A stretch of 64,000 nt of DNA from Sclerodactyla briareus (taxonomy: Eukaryota > Echinodermata > Holothuroidea > Dendrochirotida > Sclerodactylidae), in assembly GCA_026419785.1 (NCBI GenBank), contig JAODTK010003777.1:1-64000 (forward strand), given 5' to 3'. Made by a program: the position numbers and the translations under genes. Shown piece after piece: positions 22,906 to 36,200 of this stretch (its first letter is position 1; every line of letters begins with the position of its first letter). The notes under the pieces were generated by a model. That model was not told where the DNA came from. It did not search any database and saw nothing but the letters and a program-made list of their open reading frames with translations.

Positions 22906-25543
22906 CACTCGCACAAGTCGCGTTGTATGGAAGGTACACAATGGCTAGTATGTAAGGAGAGGCATTCTGCAGCAGCCCTCCCCACCCCCAACCTCCGCCT
23001 TCTTCTCCCCTATACATCCCAGCATATACAAGATAAGAGCAGGTCATATACCATACCGGCTTTATAGTACAACTCAAGAACACTCTATTGCATTTTTGTT
23101 ATCACTGACTAATGGCTTGGGTTTTCTGCCCAATGTAGATAACTGCTGGACATTGACAGTAGCAGTAGCATTATTTTGGGTTTTACAGTTTCCATGTTGG
23201 GTGGTGTGCTTGTTGGGTGAGCTTCCAGACTCCATTGTGTGTGTATATATGTAACATATGTTGTCTTGGCTGGTATATTCATAGATCATGTTTTGTCACA
23301 TCAAAGTTGTCCTGCACCTGTTTGTTTGTGTACATTTTTTTCATCTCCTCATCTCACTCATCATTTTTTTTTTAGCATATGGCATCACCTGTTCTATCAA
23401 TCTATTCTCCTCCTCTGTTTGACGGTGCATCCAACAAAATTGGTCAAGTTCAGAATATGTTGCTGTCATGACAGGAACTTGGTTACAGTGATCGGGTCCA
23501 AAAATCACCAGGGCTATTTTTCCCTCATTCAATGGAAATATTTTGTTCAGTTAGCATCCCATCCTAGATTTCAGAATAAGTCCACCTGCACTTTATTCAA
23601 GCAGAGACATAGGGGTTACTGTGCCATGTGTTTGTTTGTCTGTCTGTCGATGTTCATCTGATAACTCCTGACGCATGAAAACCCTCATGCTGAAAATTTT
23701 TGTGGAGGTGCATTATCGAGTGCTGTCGTGAAGCTTGAATTTCAGCCACATTGACTATAATAAATTGGCATATCAATAGGAAATTAGCCTAGTGTACAAA
23801 ATATGACTTGTTGGGTGAGGTTCACACAATTTAATGCTCAAACAATATTTACTTTTACCACTAATGTTTGCAGTACACCCACCTACTAGCTGCTGGGATC
23901 TGGCATTTCTATGTAGCTTGGCCCTGGCCACTACGTCATTCCATTCTGTTCTTGGACAAACTTAATAAGATTCTGGGCATAGACGAAATTAATGTGTCTA
24001 TCTACTATACTTCCGCATTTTCTAAGGTTATTGGAAGGTTCTAACTTTCAGTCTTAACAGTAGAGTCACATCAACAGACAGATGTCTTTAATGGACTAAT
24101 TTGTCTGATTAACATCAAATTTTTGTGGTCTTCTTTTGGTTTAAGATTTCATGTGGTGAACCAGGGTCACCGGAGGTTAAAGGCCAATGGCAATGGATAC
24201 TTTATTTATCACATTATGACAGCAGAAGAAACGCAAGACAAATTCAGCCGATTTGAGGAGGAGTACGATTAAAGGCACAATCAGATATTGCAAAATTCGC
24301 CTTTGTGACATCATGGGGGGAACACTTAGGATCCCATATAATACAAAGGACATGTAAACCATTACTTTGAAAAACTATACCTAGCAAACCGTTCACGATA
24401 TACTAGAGGAAAATATCATTATTCATAGGTGAATACCCTCTTTGCATTTCCAGTTGTCATAACCGAAAAATGCAGCATTGTGACTGTGCTGTAGGTAATA
24501 TGGGCGGCCTCTTGCTTGTGCTTCCCCACGTGATTGAATAGATTACTCAGGTAAAGTGAAAATCCCAACAAGTGAACATTGCTAGACCTCCAAAAAATTT
24601 TGGGTGTAGGGGCTCGTCATATATCCTCTTTCCAACATTGTGCTAGTTTGAGGCAAATCTGTTATGGAACATTGGTATTTAAGACGTGTGGTGTCATTTG
24701 CATAATTCACAAAGTTGTGATGTTTAAACTGATTGACATGGGAACTCTACCAGGCAGACCACATGGGGCAGTCACCATGTTGCGCTCGTGATCACTCCTC
24801 ATTTTTCAGATCACCACGAAATTTAATCCATTGTGGACTGTCTTCTGTCCATAAAAATAATGATTCAAGGTGATAATTGTACAGAGCCTAATGGAGTTGT
24901 CAACATTGAGGAAGAAGAGCATCTGGGTTCTCAGGTTCATTTTGTCCAAGGGTACCGGCCATCTGTGGAAATCTGGCAAATGCTTCTCCTACAACGTTGG
25001 TCACAGTGTGGATCATCCGTCTTGTGATACTCCAATAGCTGTACCATGGGGGTGATTGGGATTTTGGGTACCAATGGTCCCACTTGGCCGCGGCCCAACA
25101 ATTGATGAATTGAACACAAATGGTACTCTGAAATTGTGTGGGTGAGACAAATTCCCGAGATGATATAGTGAGATAATTTTGCGAATATGTATTCAAGGCT
25201 AAGAAGCTAACATATTTACTTCTCAGGAGATTGAAAACATCAATCAAATCACCAGAGGTGAGGGCACATCACCAAAATATGTTCAAGTTAGTCACAATGA
25301 CTGAAATATGTGCAAGTCGAGTCATTCTCATGCAAGTCACTGTCCAAAATCAAGTGAAGCAAATCACTCACTCAAGGGCAGTCACCAGATTTTACAACCG
25401 CAGTCACAAGTGCGATGTACCCATCTCTGCAAAGTACACAGGTAGATTGGAAATATATAAAGAGGCAATATCCAATTTTTGGTGCTAATATGGCAAGTGA
25501 ATCATCCCGAATATTCATGTTATCAATTCTCGGTTATGTGCAG
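22906..25543. other. No gene recognised
   Basis: Open frames of up to about 140 codons here lack recognisable domains and splice context. The stretch is presumed intronic or intergenic, and no repeat family was identified with confidence. Confidence 0.45.
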
Positions 25544-25839
25544 ATTTTATATGTTGAAGAGTCTGAACGTTGGTCCGATACGCTCTCGGCGTCGATAGCA
25601 GAAACTGCCTGGCTCTATGGCAGTGGGAACACCTCGGCCCCGGTCGAAAAAACCACCGAGGAGGGAGACGGCAAGCAAGGTGGGACCAGGGACCTCCACC
25701 TTTGGCGGAGGAAGAGGAGGAGGAAGAAGCAGCGAAGTGGTGTCAGCTTGATTAATCTGGAGAAAGGAAAACCATGGAGGGGATGTTGTTGCTGTCCCCA
25801 GAATGCAGGAGAATATGCAGTATGCTTTCAAAAGAGGGT
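25544..25839 (+). other. Candidate exon, unrecognised protein
   Basis: An open frame covers 25415-25912. The subsegment from the acceptor-like gttatgtgcag to a donor-like gag|ggtaaag is clearly more GC-rich than its surroundings. The product would contain acidic and serine-rich sequence, then a strongly basic cluster (WRRKRRRKKQRSG), then a cysteine cluster (CCCC). No family is recognised. Its position on the same strand downstream of the peroxidase domain allows, but does not show, that it belongs to the variable linker of peroxidasin. It could equally be a chance frame. Confidence 0.22.
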
Positions 25840-26270
25840 AAAGAGCGCCCCCTTTCAGCACAATGTTCAAAATTATCAATTTCCTGGAATTATGACTGTC
25901 TCGATAGGATAGCTATCCAGACCACTCCCTCTGTGGTCCAATCGTTGATTTAGTCATACCACGATTGATATTGATCATTGACTGAAGGTTGTGTATGTGA
26001 TGCTCCACATAATTATTAAGTGGGATAGAGAATCAAGCCCACACTGGAAAACAACTCTGTTGGGCATGCCCCATCAACTGGGCAGTATATAGATCTGCAA
26101 CTTTGCCTGGGCCTGAATAGGTTTGATCCTGTTGGCATTAAGTATAATATATCATACACCAAAATGAAATAAAAATAGAAAACTCTGGAATGGCTTGTAG
26201 GGCAGAGTACTCCTTAAATGGAGAATAGTGTGGGGGTTTCTCCATACTGGAGGCCAGTGGTTAGTTCAAT
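25840..26270. other. No gene recognised
   Basis: AT-rich, no motif seen. Confidence 0.45.
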
Positions 26271-26640
26271 GCCTCAACAGCTGTAATATGGCTGTGGGGC
26301 ATTGCCTCACAACAGAAGAATAGCTGTAAGCCAATGTCGCACGAGTGGATGTGGCTGTTGGGCATTGCCTCACAACTGGAGTACAGATGTAGCCAATTTT
26401 TTTGTTTTTGGGGGGCGCCCCACAACTGGAATATGACTCTAGGGCATTGCCTCACAACTAGAGAACAGAGCTGAAAGCCAAAGCCACACAACTGGAATAT
26501 GGCTGGGGCATTGCTCACAACAGAAAGATAGCATATAGCCAATGACCACACAACTGGAATTTTCTCTGAGGGCATGACTCACAACTAGAGAACAGCTAAG
26601 GCCAAAGCCACCAAACTGGGAAACTGGCACAAAGATCCCA
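26271..26640. repeat. About 62-bp tandem array, roughly six units
   Basis: The unit is approximately cacaactggaatatggct, then ctagggcattgcctcacaac, then tagagaacagctgtaagccaa. Units vary in length and by substitution; one is interrupted by a T/G-rich insertion near 26398-26416. Open frames across it are by-products of the repeat. Confidence 0.85.
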
Positions 26641-26879
26641 GTTCACACTTGTAAACCAATATAATGATAAGTATAACAATAAAATTGAAACGGTCAACTG
26701 TAAGGGAATCGCAAGTCCCCACGTAACCGCGGCTCATGTGGCTAGAATGCTGAAGAAGCTTTACGTGTAGCCTGTGAGCACCCTTGATCAGCCAACAGTT
26801 TTATCATCAAGGTCGATCTATAGTTTTCCATTGTTATATAGTCACAGTTTGACAGCACCTAAGAAACCCTATCCCACAC

Positions 26880-27180
26880 GGATACTGAATCTAATCGACC
26901 TTACTGGATGGATGAGGCTCATGCTTGATATGTGGGTTCCTCATGTCAGTATAATATGTTCGCCCTTTGTTTTTTTTTGTGGTCAGGCCAAAGGTCATCT
27001 GAGGTCAAGAGAAGGCACTGGAAAATCTTGATATTACACATAATCCAGGAGCCTGGTTTGAATCAGTTTGAAATTGGGTGTATAGCATTCTCATGGGGAA
27101 AAAACTACAGAACCCTATTATTTTGGTATGAACCAATGCTAAGGCTTGGGGAAAATGTGAAATTTACATTTTGGTGATTT
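26880..27180. repeat. Dispersed repeat family A, copy 2
   Basis: Shares block order with 13360-13740: tggatggatgaggctcatgc, gtggtcaggccaaaggtca, tctgaggtcaagag, 'gtttgaatcagtttgaaatt' and 'attctcatggggaaaaaac'. It is probably a non-autonomous element. Confidence 0.55.
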
Positions 27181-27589
27181 TTAGCTTGTTAACCACGATA
27201 ATTTGCACCCCCACCTGAATACATGGTTTGAGCCGGTTACAAGTCGGTCTGCAGGCTTTTCTCTTATGAGCAGTGCATGAACTGTTTTTAGTGTAACTGT
27301 GGCCATATGGGGGAAATGAGGATATTGTGAAAAATTGATATTTTGGGTAATTTGTTAGCTTAGCTTTTAACACAACCCTCAAACCTGGATTGTGAAGTTC
27401 GTCCTTTGTGAGTTCCCCTATGAGTACGCCATGATCCACCCATTGTAAATTGTAAACATTTAAGTTGACAATGCTCAGCTTCATCAAGTCCGGATCAGTC
27501 AAGAAATCAATAACTTTTGCTTTTTCTGGTTTTCTCTTTGGAATCCTGTAATGATTGAAGTCTCCTTTTGTCTTTCCTGTCCTAACAGC
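27181..27589. other. No gene recognised
   Basis: Continuation of repeat-like sequence ('tgggggaaatgaggatattgtgaaa'); nothing coding was seen. Confidence 0.4.
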
Positions 27590-27671
27590 TGCTTCCTCCT
27601 ACGAAAACACCTCGCAAGAAGAGGCAGAGGAATTGATGTCCGTTTACCCCTCGCCATCTACCCAACACGTG
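27590..27671 (+). other. Candidate short exon, possibly peroxidasin linker
   Basis: A very good acceptor (tttcctgtcctaacag) is followed by an open frame, AASSYENTSQEEAEELMSVY, then PSPSTQHVG, ending near a weak donor (gtgg|gtatac). The acidic, serine-rich composition would suit the poorly conserved linker between the peroxidase and VWFC domains. There is no direct homology evidence. Confidence 0.25.
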
Positions 27672-29707
27672 GGGTATACATTTTTTCTTGTGTAGGACGT
27701 CCTGTAAACTATCACTGCCTCTGGTCACCATGGCTTTGCCTTGTATGAGACGTGCGGGCTCCCATTGTAGATGTTAGTCGGGTAGGCACGGCCCATTGAC
27801 CCGCCGGAGACTGGAGGTTGGGAGGAGCGAATAGTGATAAAGACTTCAGCATGCTGCAAGCTCCAAACAGTCTAGGAAGTTATGGGTCTTTGGTAACTTC
27901 ACATCAACACTATTTAGAGACTAGACCTTGCAAGGAAAATGTGCTTGAGATGTACCAAGAAGGAAAAAATTGAGGGGATCCTAATTTTATCTTTTACTAA
28001 TACTACTTCAACTAGTGTGAAAATTCCTATCCTGCACAACCACGGGAAGGGAACAGCAAGGTGTGATTCACATTCTTTGAGACGTCGGCTATTGTCAGAT
28101 GGGGGACACTACATGCCTAAGATGGTCAAGTATTGAAGTGGCACCATGTTGGATCTTATGCTGCAGCAGATCAGGCTATTACTTGATGACACAATGATGA
28201 ACACGACAAGCACATCTCAGTGTCATTCATAATAGTATTACATTGGCTTTCAAACATGGTGTGGCTCTACCAGGCTATGACTTCTGTCGTGGTGCCTAAA
28301 GAGACACGATCGAGGGAACAATGAGTGGACGATGAATTGGTTTAGATAACCCTGCTATCTCACCACCCCATAGGTCACATGATGTAAACACAACAATGAC
28401 TGGTATTATGCCCAGTCCACCCAACAAATTTGGTCAAGGTAAATATTGAGGCTTCGGGGAGTGGGGAGTGAATGCCATTAACGTATGAATACAGTACACT
28501 AGTTTCACAAACGGGTTAAAACCCTTATGTGACTCGAATTAAAGAGAATAAAAATTAGAAGAGAAATTGAGTAGCTATATTATATATGATAAAACTGAGT
28601 GAACAACGAAGGAGGGACGGGCAATTTAATAATGGAGTGATTCCATTGGAAGCTAATAGGTTCTTCTATAATTGTCATAAGAAACAAAACAAAAGCCGAA
28701 CCAGTCTTTTGATTCCCCTAGAAAAATTGCATATTAGCTTGATTTTTTCTGGGTGACTGCCTTCAGACCAGTCTCACTATATGGTACATCTCTACATTAA
28801 TGGTGTGCTGGAGACTTACAATTACAGGGCATATTTAGTGCCACCTCTTGGCTCCCAATTAGCAGTTAATAGGATGGGCATTATAACAGCTGGACAAAAG
28901 AAACTTTTCTGCCTCAGCCAGCTGTCTTCCGCCAATGTGCACGGCTTAGAAGTGTATTTATGGTATTGATTCTACCAAGATATTCTTGGTAGCGATGGGC
29001 AGTTGCGAAATGGGTAGTATAACCAGAGCCTTAGCGAATACACATTGACCCCTGTCGTGGGGCTATATAGTGCTACCATTTCAGTGAAGATGAACTTCAA
29101 ACTAAATGATTGTGATGTGGAATGGCCGGGCAGCAAACCAGATCGTAACAAGTCATGCCAGAAATTGTGGTTGGTAAATTCTATTTTGTTTTTTCCCAAG
29201 TTTTCTTGGCAGTGTAGAATTAGACATGGAGGTGCTGTTTTCAGATTAAATTGTTATGTGGTTTTTCTGTGTACTGCTTTTTCACTATTGTCATTTCTTA
29301 TTCCCAATTTTTTTTTAAATTGTTTTCAAATTGTCGATGAGGAGAAGTAATTTATTTGTTGAGCCATCAGTCACTATTTTAGGTTGTTATGGGAAGGGAA
29401 ACTTTGTAGCAAAAAACATCTCATATTTGGTTTACTTTTTTCCTTTTGTCAAACAAGTCATGTAAATATGAACTAATATGCAATATTAGGTAGCCTCCTA
29501 AGTTTTTATTTATGATATAATAAACTAAAAAAAGTCCATTCTCCACAATAAATATGAATGAAAAAAATTGTCATGTTGTACAGAATCTGCTATGCTTCAC
29601 ATTTTAAAGTTACTTTTGTTTTTAGAAATTTTAGTGTGATGTTTTGAAGCAAGGTTCAAGAGTCCATGGTTGGAGCCCCAACCCCAATAGGTGTGGATAC
29701 ATTGAAT
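27672..29707. other. No gene recognised
   Basis: AT-rich sequence without recognisable exons, RNAs or known repeat families. Short open frames look random. Confidence 0.45.
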
Positions 29708-30042
29708 GAGTTGGAGACACCAGGCCCTCTAGAGCTAGTGTGTGTTACATTGAAATGGTTGAAGCACCAGGCCCTTTAGAGCTAGTGTGTGTTACATTGA
29801 AATGGTTGAAGCACCAGGCCCTTTAGAGCTAGTGTGTGTTACATTGAAATGGTTGAAGCACCAGGCCCTTTAGAGCTAGTGTGTGTTACATTGAAATGGT
29901 TGAAGCACCAGGCCCTTTAGAGCTAGTGTGTGTTACATTGAAATGGTTGAAGCACCAGGCCCTTTAGAGCTAGTGTGTGTTACATTGAAATGGTTCGAGC
30001 ACCAGGGGCTTCAGAGCTACTAGAGCGTGTTACATTGGAATG
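29708..30042. repeat. 47-bp tandem array with five identical units
   Basis: Five perfectly identical 47-bp units occupy 29758-29992. The unit begins gttgaagcaccaggcccttt and ends gtgtgttacattgaaatg. A diverged unit flanks each side (29708-29757 and about 29993-30042). Perfect identity inside, with divergence only at the edges, indicates recent expansion or homogenisation. Confidence 0.97.
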
Positions 30043-32640
30043 TTTGGAGGGCTTCAGAAACTAGTGGCGCACATTGACGAATTTTAATAAGCCACTTCAT
30101 TAGGGATAGGCCAGTTTGTGGCTTCAAGGAGTACAACTCATTCGAGGCAAACAGGGTGTTGTGAATGAAATAATGCCATGTGCTGAAGTTGTAATGGCAA
30201 TGGGGAAAAATACCCAATGACCAATTATTGCTGTCTGACCCCCACTCATCCATTTCACAAGGGGAGATGAATGGTGTGACTGTGAGGTATATTTTTTTTA
30301 ATTTAGCTATGATGAGTGCAATGGCATGCAACCACCTCTTAGCAGAGACACAATGACAGGGCATGTGCGTGGTTGACACTAGTGTAGGAATATGACAGCC
30401 AGGAACGCAATGAATTGACACACTAAAAATTGTGGTCAGGAGTGCATGGCAAGAAGTTCTTACTATAAAGTAAGTTTGCCAATTCTCTGCTGATCAGAGG
30501 TTCGTGGTTATGTCCCAAAGCAATATGAAAACCATGTTTTGGTGATAAATCTCATTATTCCAAGTCTTGGAACTATAATCTCTATCAGATGGTCTTTTCC
30601 CCTGTCTCTCTCAAAACTGATTATTGAAAACGTTTGACTGATTAATCTAGTATACCCTGGAGTACAGTCTTATTGTTGACAAGAAATTACTTGAAATCTT
30701 ATGTGTGGCTGTCGTGTAGATGGATGCCAGTGAATTGTATGAAATTATTAGAAAAATGATTTTTGAAACAATCGGAGAATGAAGATTCTAAAACCACTGA
30801 TGCAAAAAAAAACACTGTCTATAAAGTGTGCATGGGGGAGAGGGGGGACTGGTTCAGGCCAGGAATAAACAGTGGGTTCATTTTAATGTATGCCATGTTG
30901 ACGAGAATAATGTGATACGTCCAGATAAGTCAGCGTTTATTCTTTTCAGTCACATAGTGAATAGCCGGATTGGTATAGACATATACAAACATGGCTTCGT
31001 TGAACATGATTTTGAAGGGTGGGTGGGTCCAATTTCAATCAATGAGGTTTGCATTGAGGACAGAAAACCTTAGTTGACGGCTCACAAATGAAGAAGTAAA
31101 TATAAATAGCGATTTATACAAATAAGCTACAGATGCTTATCGAATAGTAGTTCAGTCTTCGCAACCATAGGGCGGAATATTCTGAACTAATGCACAATTA
31201 TAAAAAGTGATCGGGCACGGGCTGGTGTGAAGGATCAACAAACATATCATAATTAAGTCAGCAGACCAACAACACTGAACACTTGTTTCAAAGTTCAGCT
31301 AACGTAATTTAATCAATCAGTTATTCGATTGATTACTTGTTTATTTAATTAATCAATCGAATAATTAATTTAATTGGAGGAGCATATGAATTGGAAACAA
31401 TGGTATGCTTAACCTTCCAAATAGTAACCTTAACAAAGTGATTATGGAACTAGGTCCACTATAGGAGTGTCTGTATGTCAGTGATATAGATCCGACTGCA
31501 GTCAGAGTAACTCTGGTGGTTAAATTGCAGTATTGTATAAAACATGTATTTTCTCAACAAGCAATTTCAGGCATTTGGCTCACTCACAGATGATTGCAAA
31601 TTTATTAATTAACACGTATGGGATATATTCTTTATTCCAGGTGTTTATTGGAGGTTGTGTAGCGTTCACTTCAAACCATGAGCTGATTAGGTAACGTTTA
31701 TAAGGCACTAATTTAATCACACGTGAACAATGTCATCGTCCTATATTGGCATATTGAAGAACTCTCCATGTGAAGGCAAGATACTGATTACTTGTGAGGA
31801 AACAGGTTCTGTTGTATGGAATTTTTTCTCTGTGTCAATAACATTCTAGTGTCAATTACTAGATGCATGAATCACCGCACTATTAACAATAACCACGTGA
31901 GTAATAATTTGGGCCATATATATACCACTTCTTTAACACGCCACTTCCATCCTTCTTTTCGCCATTCATATCAGATTTTTTTAATTGATTCACATGTACA
32001 CTACAATTAACCATTAAATAGATGTGTTTCATTATTCAAAGGTGAAAGGGTAGGTTTTAATCTTTTCAATTAGTCAATAGGTAGCCACTTCCCGAGACCA
32101 GTTTAAATTTCTTTATTTTTTTTATATTCCCCATTTTTATTACTGTATTTGTAATTTTCGTTGTATTTTCCCATGTATTATTGTCATTATTTAAGAGATA
32201 TTTTCGTACCGTAATTTCTTAGTGACTTTCACTCTTGTAAAATTGATTAACTAGCAAGAGCTGCTGCCATCAGAGTGACAGGTACAAAGGAGTTGACAAT
32301 GAATTGTCTTGCTTTCTGTCGAAATCTGGCAGGCTGTGAGACTATGCATAACATTTTTTTCTTTACTTTCACTTTTTATTTGTCCAGTATGGGATGATAA
32401 TCTTCATCAGGCAAGCTATCGGGATTGTTAAGCAAAATATTTAGGATTTGTTCCACCAACTGAAATCCTGATGAATAAATCATGAGTGTGTTTTAAATGA
32501 AGAATATGTCTTGGTTTCTTTTCTTCAGATTAAAAATGACTTGGATGAGGATTAGTAATATGGAATATTGTATTGAAAACCTAGCCCTCTGGTTCCAGTC
32601 ATAAGTTGCTGTTAGATGCCTATAGTGAGGAGGTGTGGAA
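30043..32640. other. No gene recognised
   Basis: Includes a 133-codon - strand frame (30020-30421) with no recognisable domain, and the small hairpin at 31321-31364. Otherwise AT-rich unassigned sequence. Confidence 0.45.
31321..31364. repeat. Perfect 15-bp inverted repeat (hairpin)
   Basis: ttattcgattgatta at 31321-31335 is exactly complementary to taatcaatcgaataa at 31350-31364, with a 14-base spacer. Flanks are also rich in aatcaat motifs. Confidence 0.9.
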
Positions 32641-32905
32641 TACTATATATAATAAATCGTGTTCTATTATCGCCGCTTTTCCAGGTCGGAAGACTTGCTC
32701 AAAGCGGCGTTACAGTATATTACCCATGATCATTAGTGACTTGTCACCACCCGTTGCCATACAGCACGCACACGCTTGCTTGTTCTCTCCTGATGCACAT
32801 TTCAGTATGTCACTTCATTGTGTCCCTACGGGGGAATCCCATATCAAGCAGCCAATACGGCGCGCGATTACGCTGCACAAGCAACTCACAAGGTACCCAT
32901 TTAAA
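32641..32905 (+). repeat. SINE-like repeat family S, copy 2
   Basis: Blocks in order: cgccgcttttccaggtcgga, tgctcaaagcggcg, atgatcattagtgacttgtc, then the 'cacgcacacgcttgcttgttc' and 'cattgtgtccctacgggg' blocks. It aligns along most of its length with 39670-39905. The first block contains an inverted repeat (GCCGCTTT / AAAGCGGC). Confidence 0.75.
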
Positions 32906-33045
32906 ATGTGAGTGGCGTGAAACATTTCAGGAGAAATGCCTTGTCACCAGCACGGCGGAAAAGTCTTGGGATCCCAGGGCTGCCAATCGATATCAATGGT
33001 TTTGCGGTTTGGAGCTCTAACGACTGAGATGATAAGCCTGCCGGG

Positions 33046-33250
33046 ATAATAATAATAATAATAATCTGGTCGGAATTGGCACTTGTCCATGTCAAAGACT
33101 TGATCAAAGCTCTTCACAAATATTAACCCTGATTAGGATTGTCACACCCGTACATACAGGCACGCAACTCTTGCTTGTTCATCTCCCAATGTGTACCATT
33201 TCAGTACGTAACGTCATGGTGTCCCCCAGGGACTTCCTGCAGGTGGATGG
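33046..33250 (+). repeat. SINE-like repeat family S, copy 3
   Basis: Begins with (ATA)n at 33046-33064, as the 39.6 kb copy does. It continues with diverged versions of the same blocks: catgtcaaagacttgatcaa, ttgtcacacccgtacataca and 'gtgtcccccagggacttcctg'. The hairpin is eroded. It lies about 140 bp after copy 2, same orientation. Confidence 0.72.
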
Positions 33251-36200
33251 TAACCAAACTACTGGATCATGCTCAAACTCATTGGACAGGACAGTTGGGT
33301 GAAGGAAACAAAGTAATTGATGATGTGTGGATTTGGCTTATGGCCATTGCTCCCCTAGTTTATCAATATAGGTGGTTGGTCAACTACCAGAATTACTCTT
33401 GAGCCCTTCAAACAGAGAAAAATATCAACAGATTCACTTGGGTTCACCGTGACACTCTTACAGCTGTTACCTTCAGATGAAATAGTAATAAATCCAATCA
33501 CTCACCTGGAAAGCTAGAAGACGGGACTTCCACGAATGCAGTGCTAGTGAACATGGTGCAAATGTCTCGGAAATTCTTCAAATTTCCCACTGGGTTAGCA
33601 TACAGTATTTTCCACATCTCAATACAGTATTGTATTCGTATTTGAACAGTTTGTTGACAAATGATAGAGGTACAGATTCTGTTTTGAAAGTTGATGAACA
33701 ATGACTACTGTAGCATGGCTCCCTAAGTTGCTTGATTCATTAACAAATGACTCCCAGCATTAGTGACAAGAGCATGCCGGACAATGGCATTACGTTGTCT
33801 CTTGTACCAACTTCTACAAAGCTGTGGTAAGAAAATGAAAATGGAATGTGAGATAGCTATATGTGCCACTTCTAATTGAGAGACCCAGTGATAATGAGGA
33901 AGCTTTTCTTAAAGGACCCCTGTTTCATCGCAGAGAGAATCTTCCAATGATGTAGATTCAACTCCTAGCACGGTGGTGCTGGTTCACCCGAGAGAGTCCA
34001 AGATTGGTTGAAATAATCAGATGTAGGACTCCGTACTAGGCAGGATACATAAGTTTTCCGGCGACCCCTCCATGGTACTGTCTAACTTTGGCAAAATTCC
34101 GGAAATTGTAGAGTAGGCCCCCAGTACCATTGAAGGAGGAAATCCAGTCTAGAGCAAGTTGGGGGAGAGGGAGGTTCAAAGCAGTGATAAGGCAATGTTG
34201 TAAAAAACCAATGTATGGAAGCTTCCAAAAAGTTGGAGGAGTCATGACCCCAGTGGTTGCACTCTTGTACTGTGTAAACCTATGACGAGTTGACCATTGT
34301 ATGCTCATTTCCAATACACTGCCCCACCCCAGTTATGGATACACTACTCACCACTGGCAAGTGGCAAATCAAATAAATACCACCGTCACTTCTGGATTCG
34401 CACGCCAAACAAAACGTGTTTTCACCGAGAGACCCTTTACTGCGGTTTACCTGGGTGAACCTGAGTTACCCGGTGGAAATTTCACTGTCTGGAATGAGTA
34501 CTAGTGACATCCTGCCTCAATGCTTGCGGAACTTGGCAGATAAATTGACGAATCGTCAGCTTTCTAAAGGTGCGTAGAATTAGCTCCTGTGCGTGGACAA
34601 GAATCCCAAAATACCATAATAAGTTGCAGTAGCAGTGAAAACGGTGGCCTAGCTATGGGGGGCGGGGGGTGGGATTTACCTGGATGGCCACCCTCGGTGA
34701 AGATGGCCCAAGGATAGTGTGATTAACCCTGGTAAAGCCTGGTCTTGAACTCGTTCAATGTTAGTGCAAAAACCACATTTTCCAGGAGCTGATTCCAGTT
34801 TTTCATACACGCTGGGAAAAAAAACGAGAGCTTCCTACATGCAGTCATTACCGATTGATGGCTGGTTTTGCTGTGTCCTCTTTGTATTGTAGTTAGGGTC
34901 CATAATGAGTCAAATATCGATTTAGTCTGCCTTTTATTATGTTGTACATTGTTATCTAGGTCTGCGGTAGATGCCTTTTTTTATATATGGAAATAAAATC
35001 CAATTCCTTAAGCCTCTTCACGCATACTTAGTTCGGTACTAACTTGTTGTCATTCTACTAACTTGCACATCTCCAGCAGTTTGATGTCTTTGTTCAAATA
35101 TGGTTTTCCCAGAAGGAAGACAATAGTCAGATGCAGTCTGGACTGGTTGGACTTGTTTAACTTTATAATGATTTCCTTATCAAAATTGTGAAGTCTCTCC
35201 TTATTATTCCAACTACCACGGTTTGCTTCTCGCAGCATGTTACTCACATAGATTTCCCAAATCTTTTTTGCTTCCGTTGGCAGTCCTGTCTCTCCCAGGT
35301 ATAGAATATATTTGGAGTACTAAACCCGAACAGTGCAAGACTCAAAATTTCCATCATGAAAGACATCTTTGCGCATGTTATATTCTAAAAATTTTTAACA
35401 TGTCATGATAACCCCCCCCCCCCCCTCCACCTTTTACAAATATAAGGCCTAACCCCTACCAGCACAAAAAAGTATCCGCAAATGTTTATTATAATAATAT
35501 AACAATAAATTCAGCATTTTATAATGCGCCATCTATTTAAGGAACTTCTCCGAGAGACAGATACAAAGATAGACAGGGGAACCATTACACAATTACCTAA
35601 CACTCCTAAACAGAACGGTTTCCTACACTTAGCTTTTAGGTTGTTCTGAGTGCAGTTCTTCACCAAAAGCGGCTTAATCACATTCCCAATACGAGGTGTT
35701 TTGTATTCGCAAATGATCGGTACCATCATTGGACTAGTTCTAGGCACGACAGAGTGACTGATCACGTGACTCGTGAGTACACGACGGATGTGCGGAGTGA
35801 CAAGAGAAGTAATTGTCAATGGGGGCGCTATACCATTCAAGCCTTCCTGTGAGTGAGGCACTTTTATAATTTATGCGCTAATTTCTGTAGCCCCAATGCG
35901 ATTCTGCCGGACTGGAGTAATGTGTTCAAATCTTTTAGTAGATTTTTCATACTCTGGCCCGCAGTGTTCTGACCAGCTGAAGCTTGAAGATAAGCGAATT
36001 ACAATTGGTCCAGATAAAACTAAAACATACATAAGAATAGAGGTAGCCTGATCAGATGAATTCTCTGATAAATTCGATGCAATGATGTGATATCAGTCGC
36101 CTGACACAATTTCCCCAACCTTTGGTCCCCATCAGTCAAACACTCCCTACACACCCCTACTTACCATTCAGTAGTAACAGCGTGATCAGGGAGTCGTCCA

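Noticed and set aside
22640-23083. 147-codon - strand open frame
   Set aside because: Most of it is the reverse of a family S repeat fragment plus a G/C-rich patch. The frame is a by-product.
25780-25810. Cys cluster as a VWFC domain
   Set aside because: The CCCC run lacks the spaced C-x-x-C-x-C and CCxxC pattern of VWFC.
30020-30421. 133-codon - strand open frame
   Set aside because: No motif. It begins at the edge of the 47-bp array, and its composition looks random.
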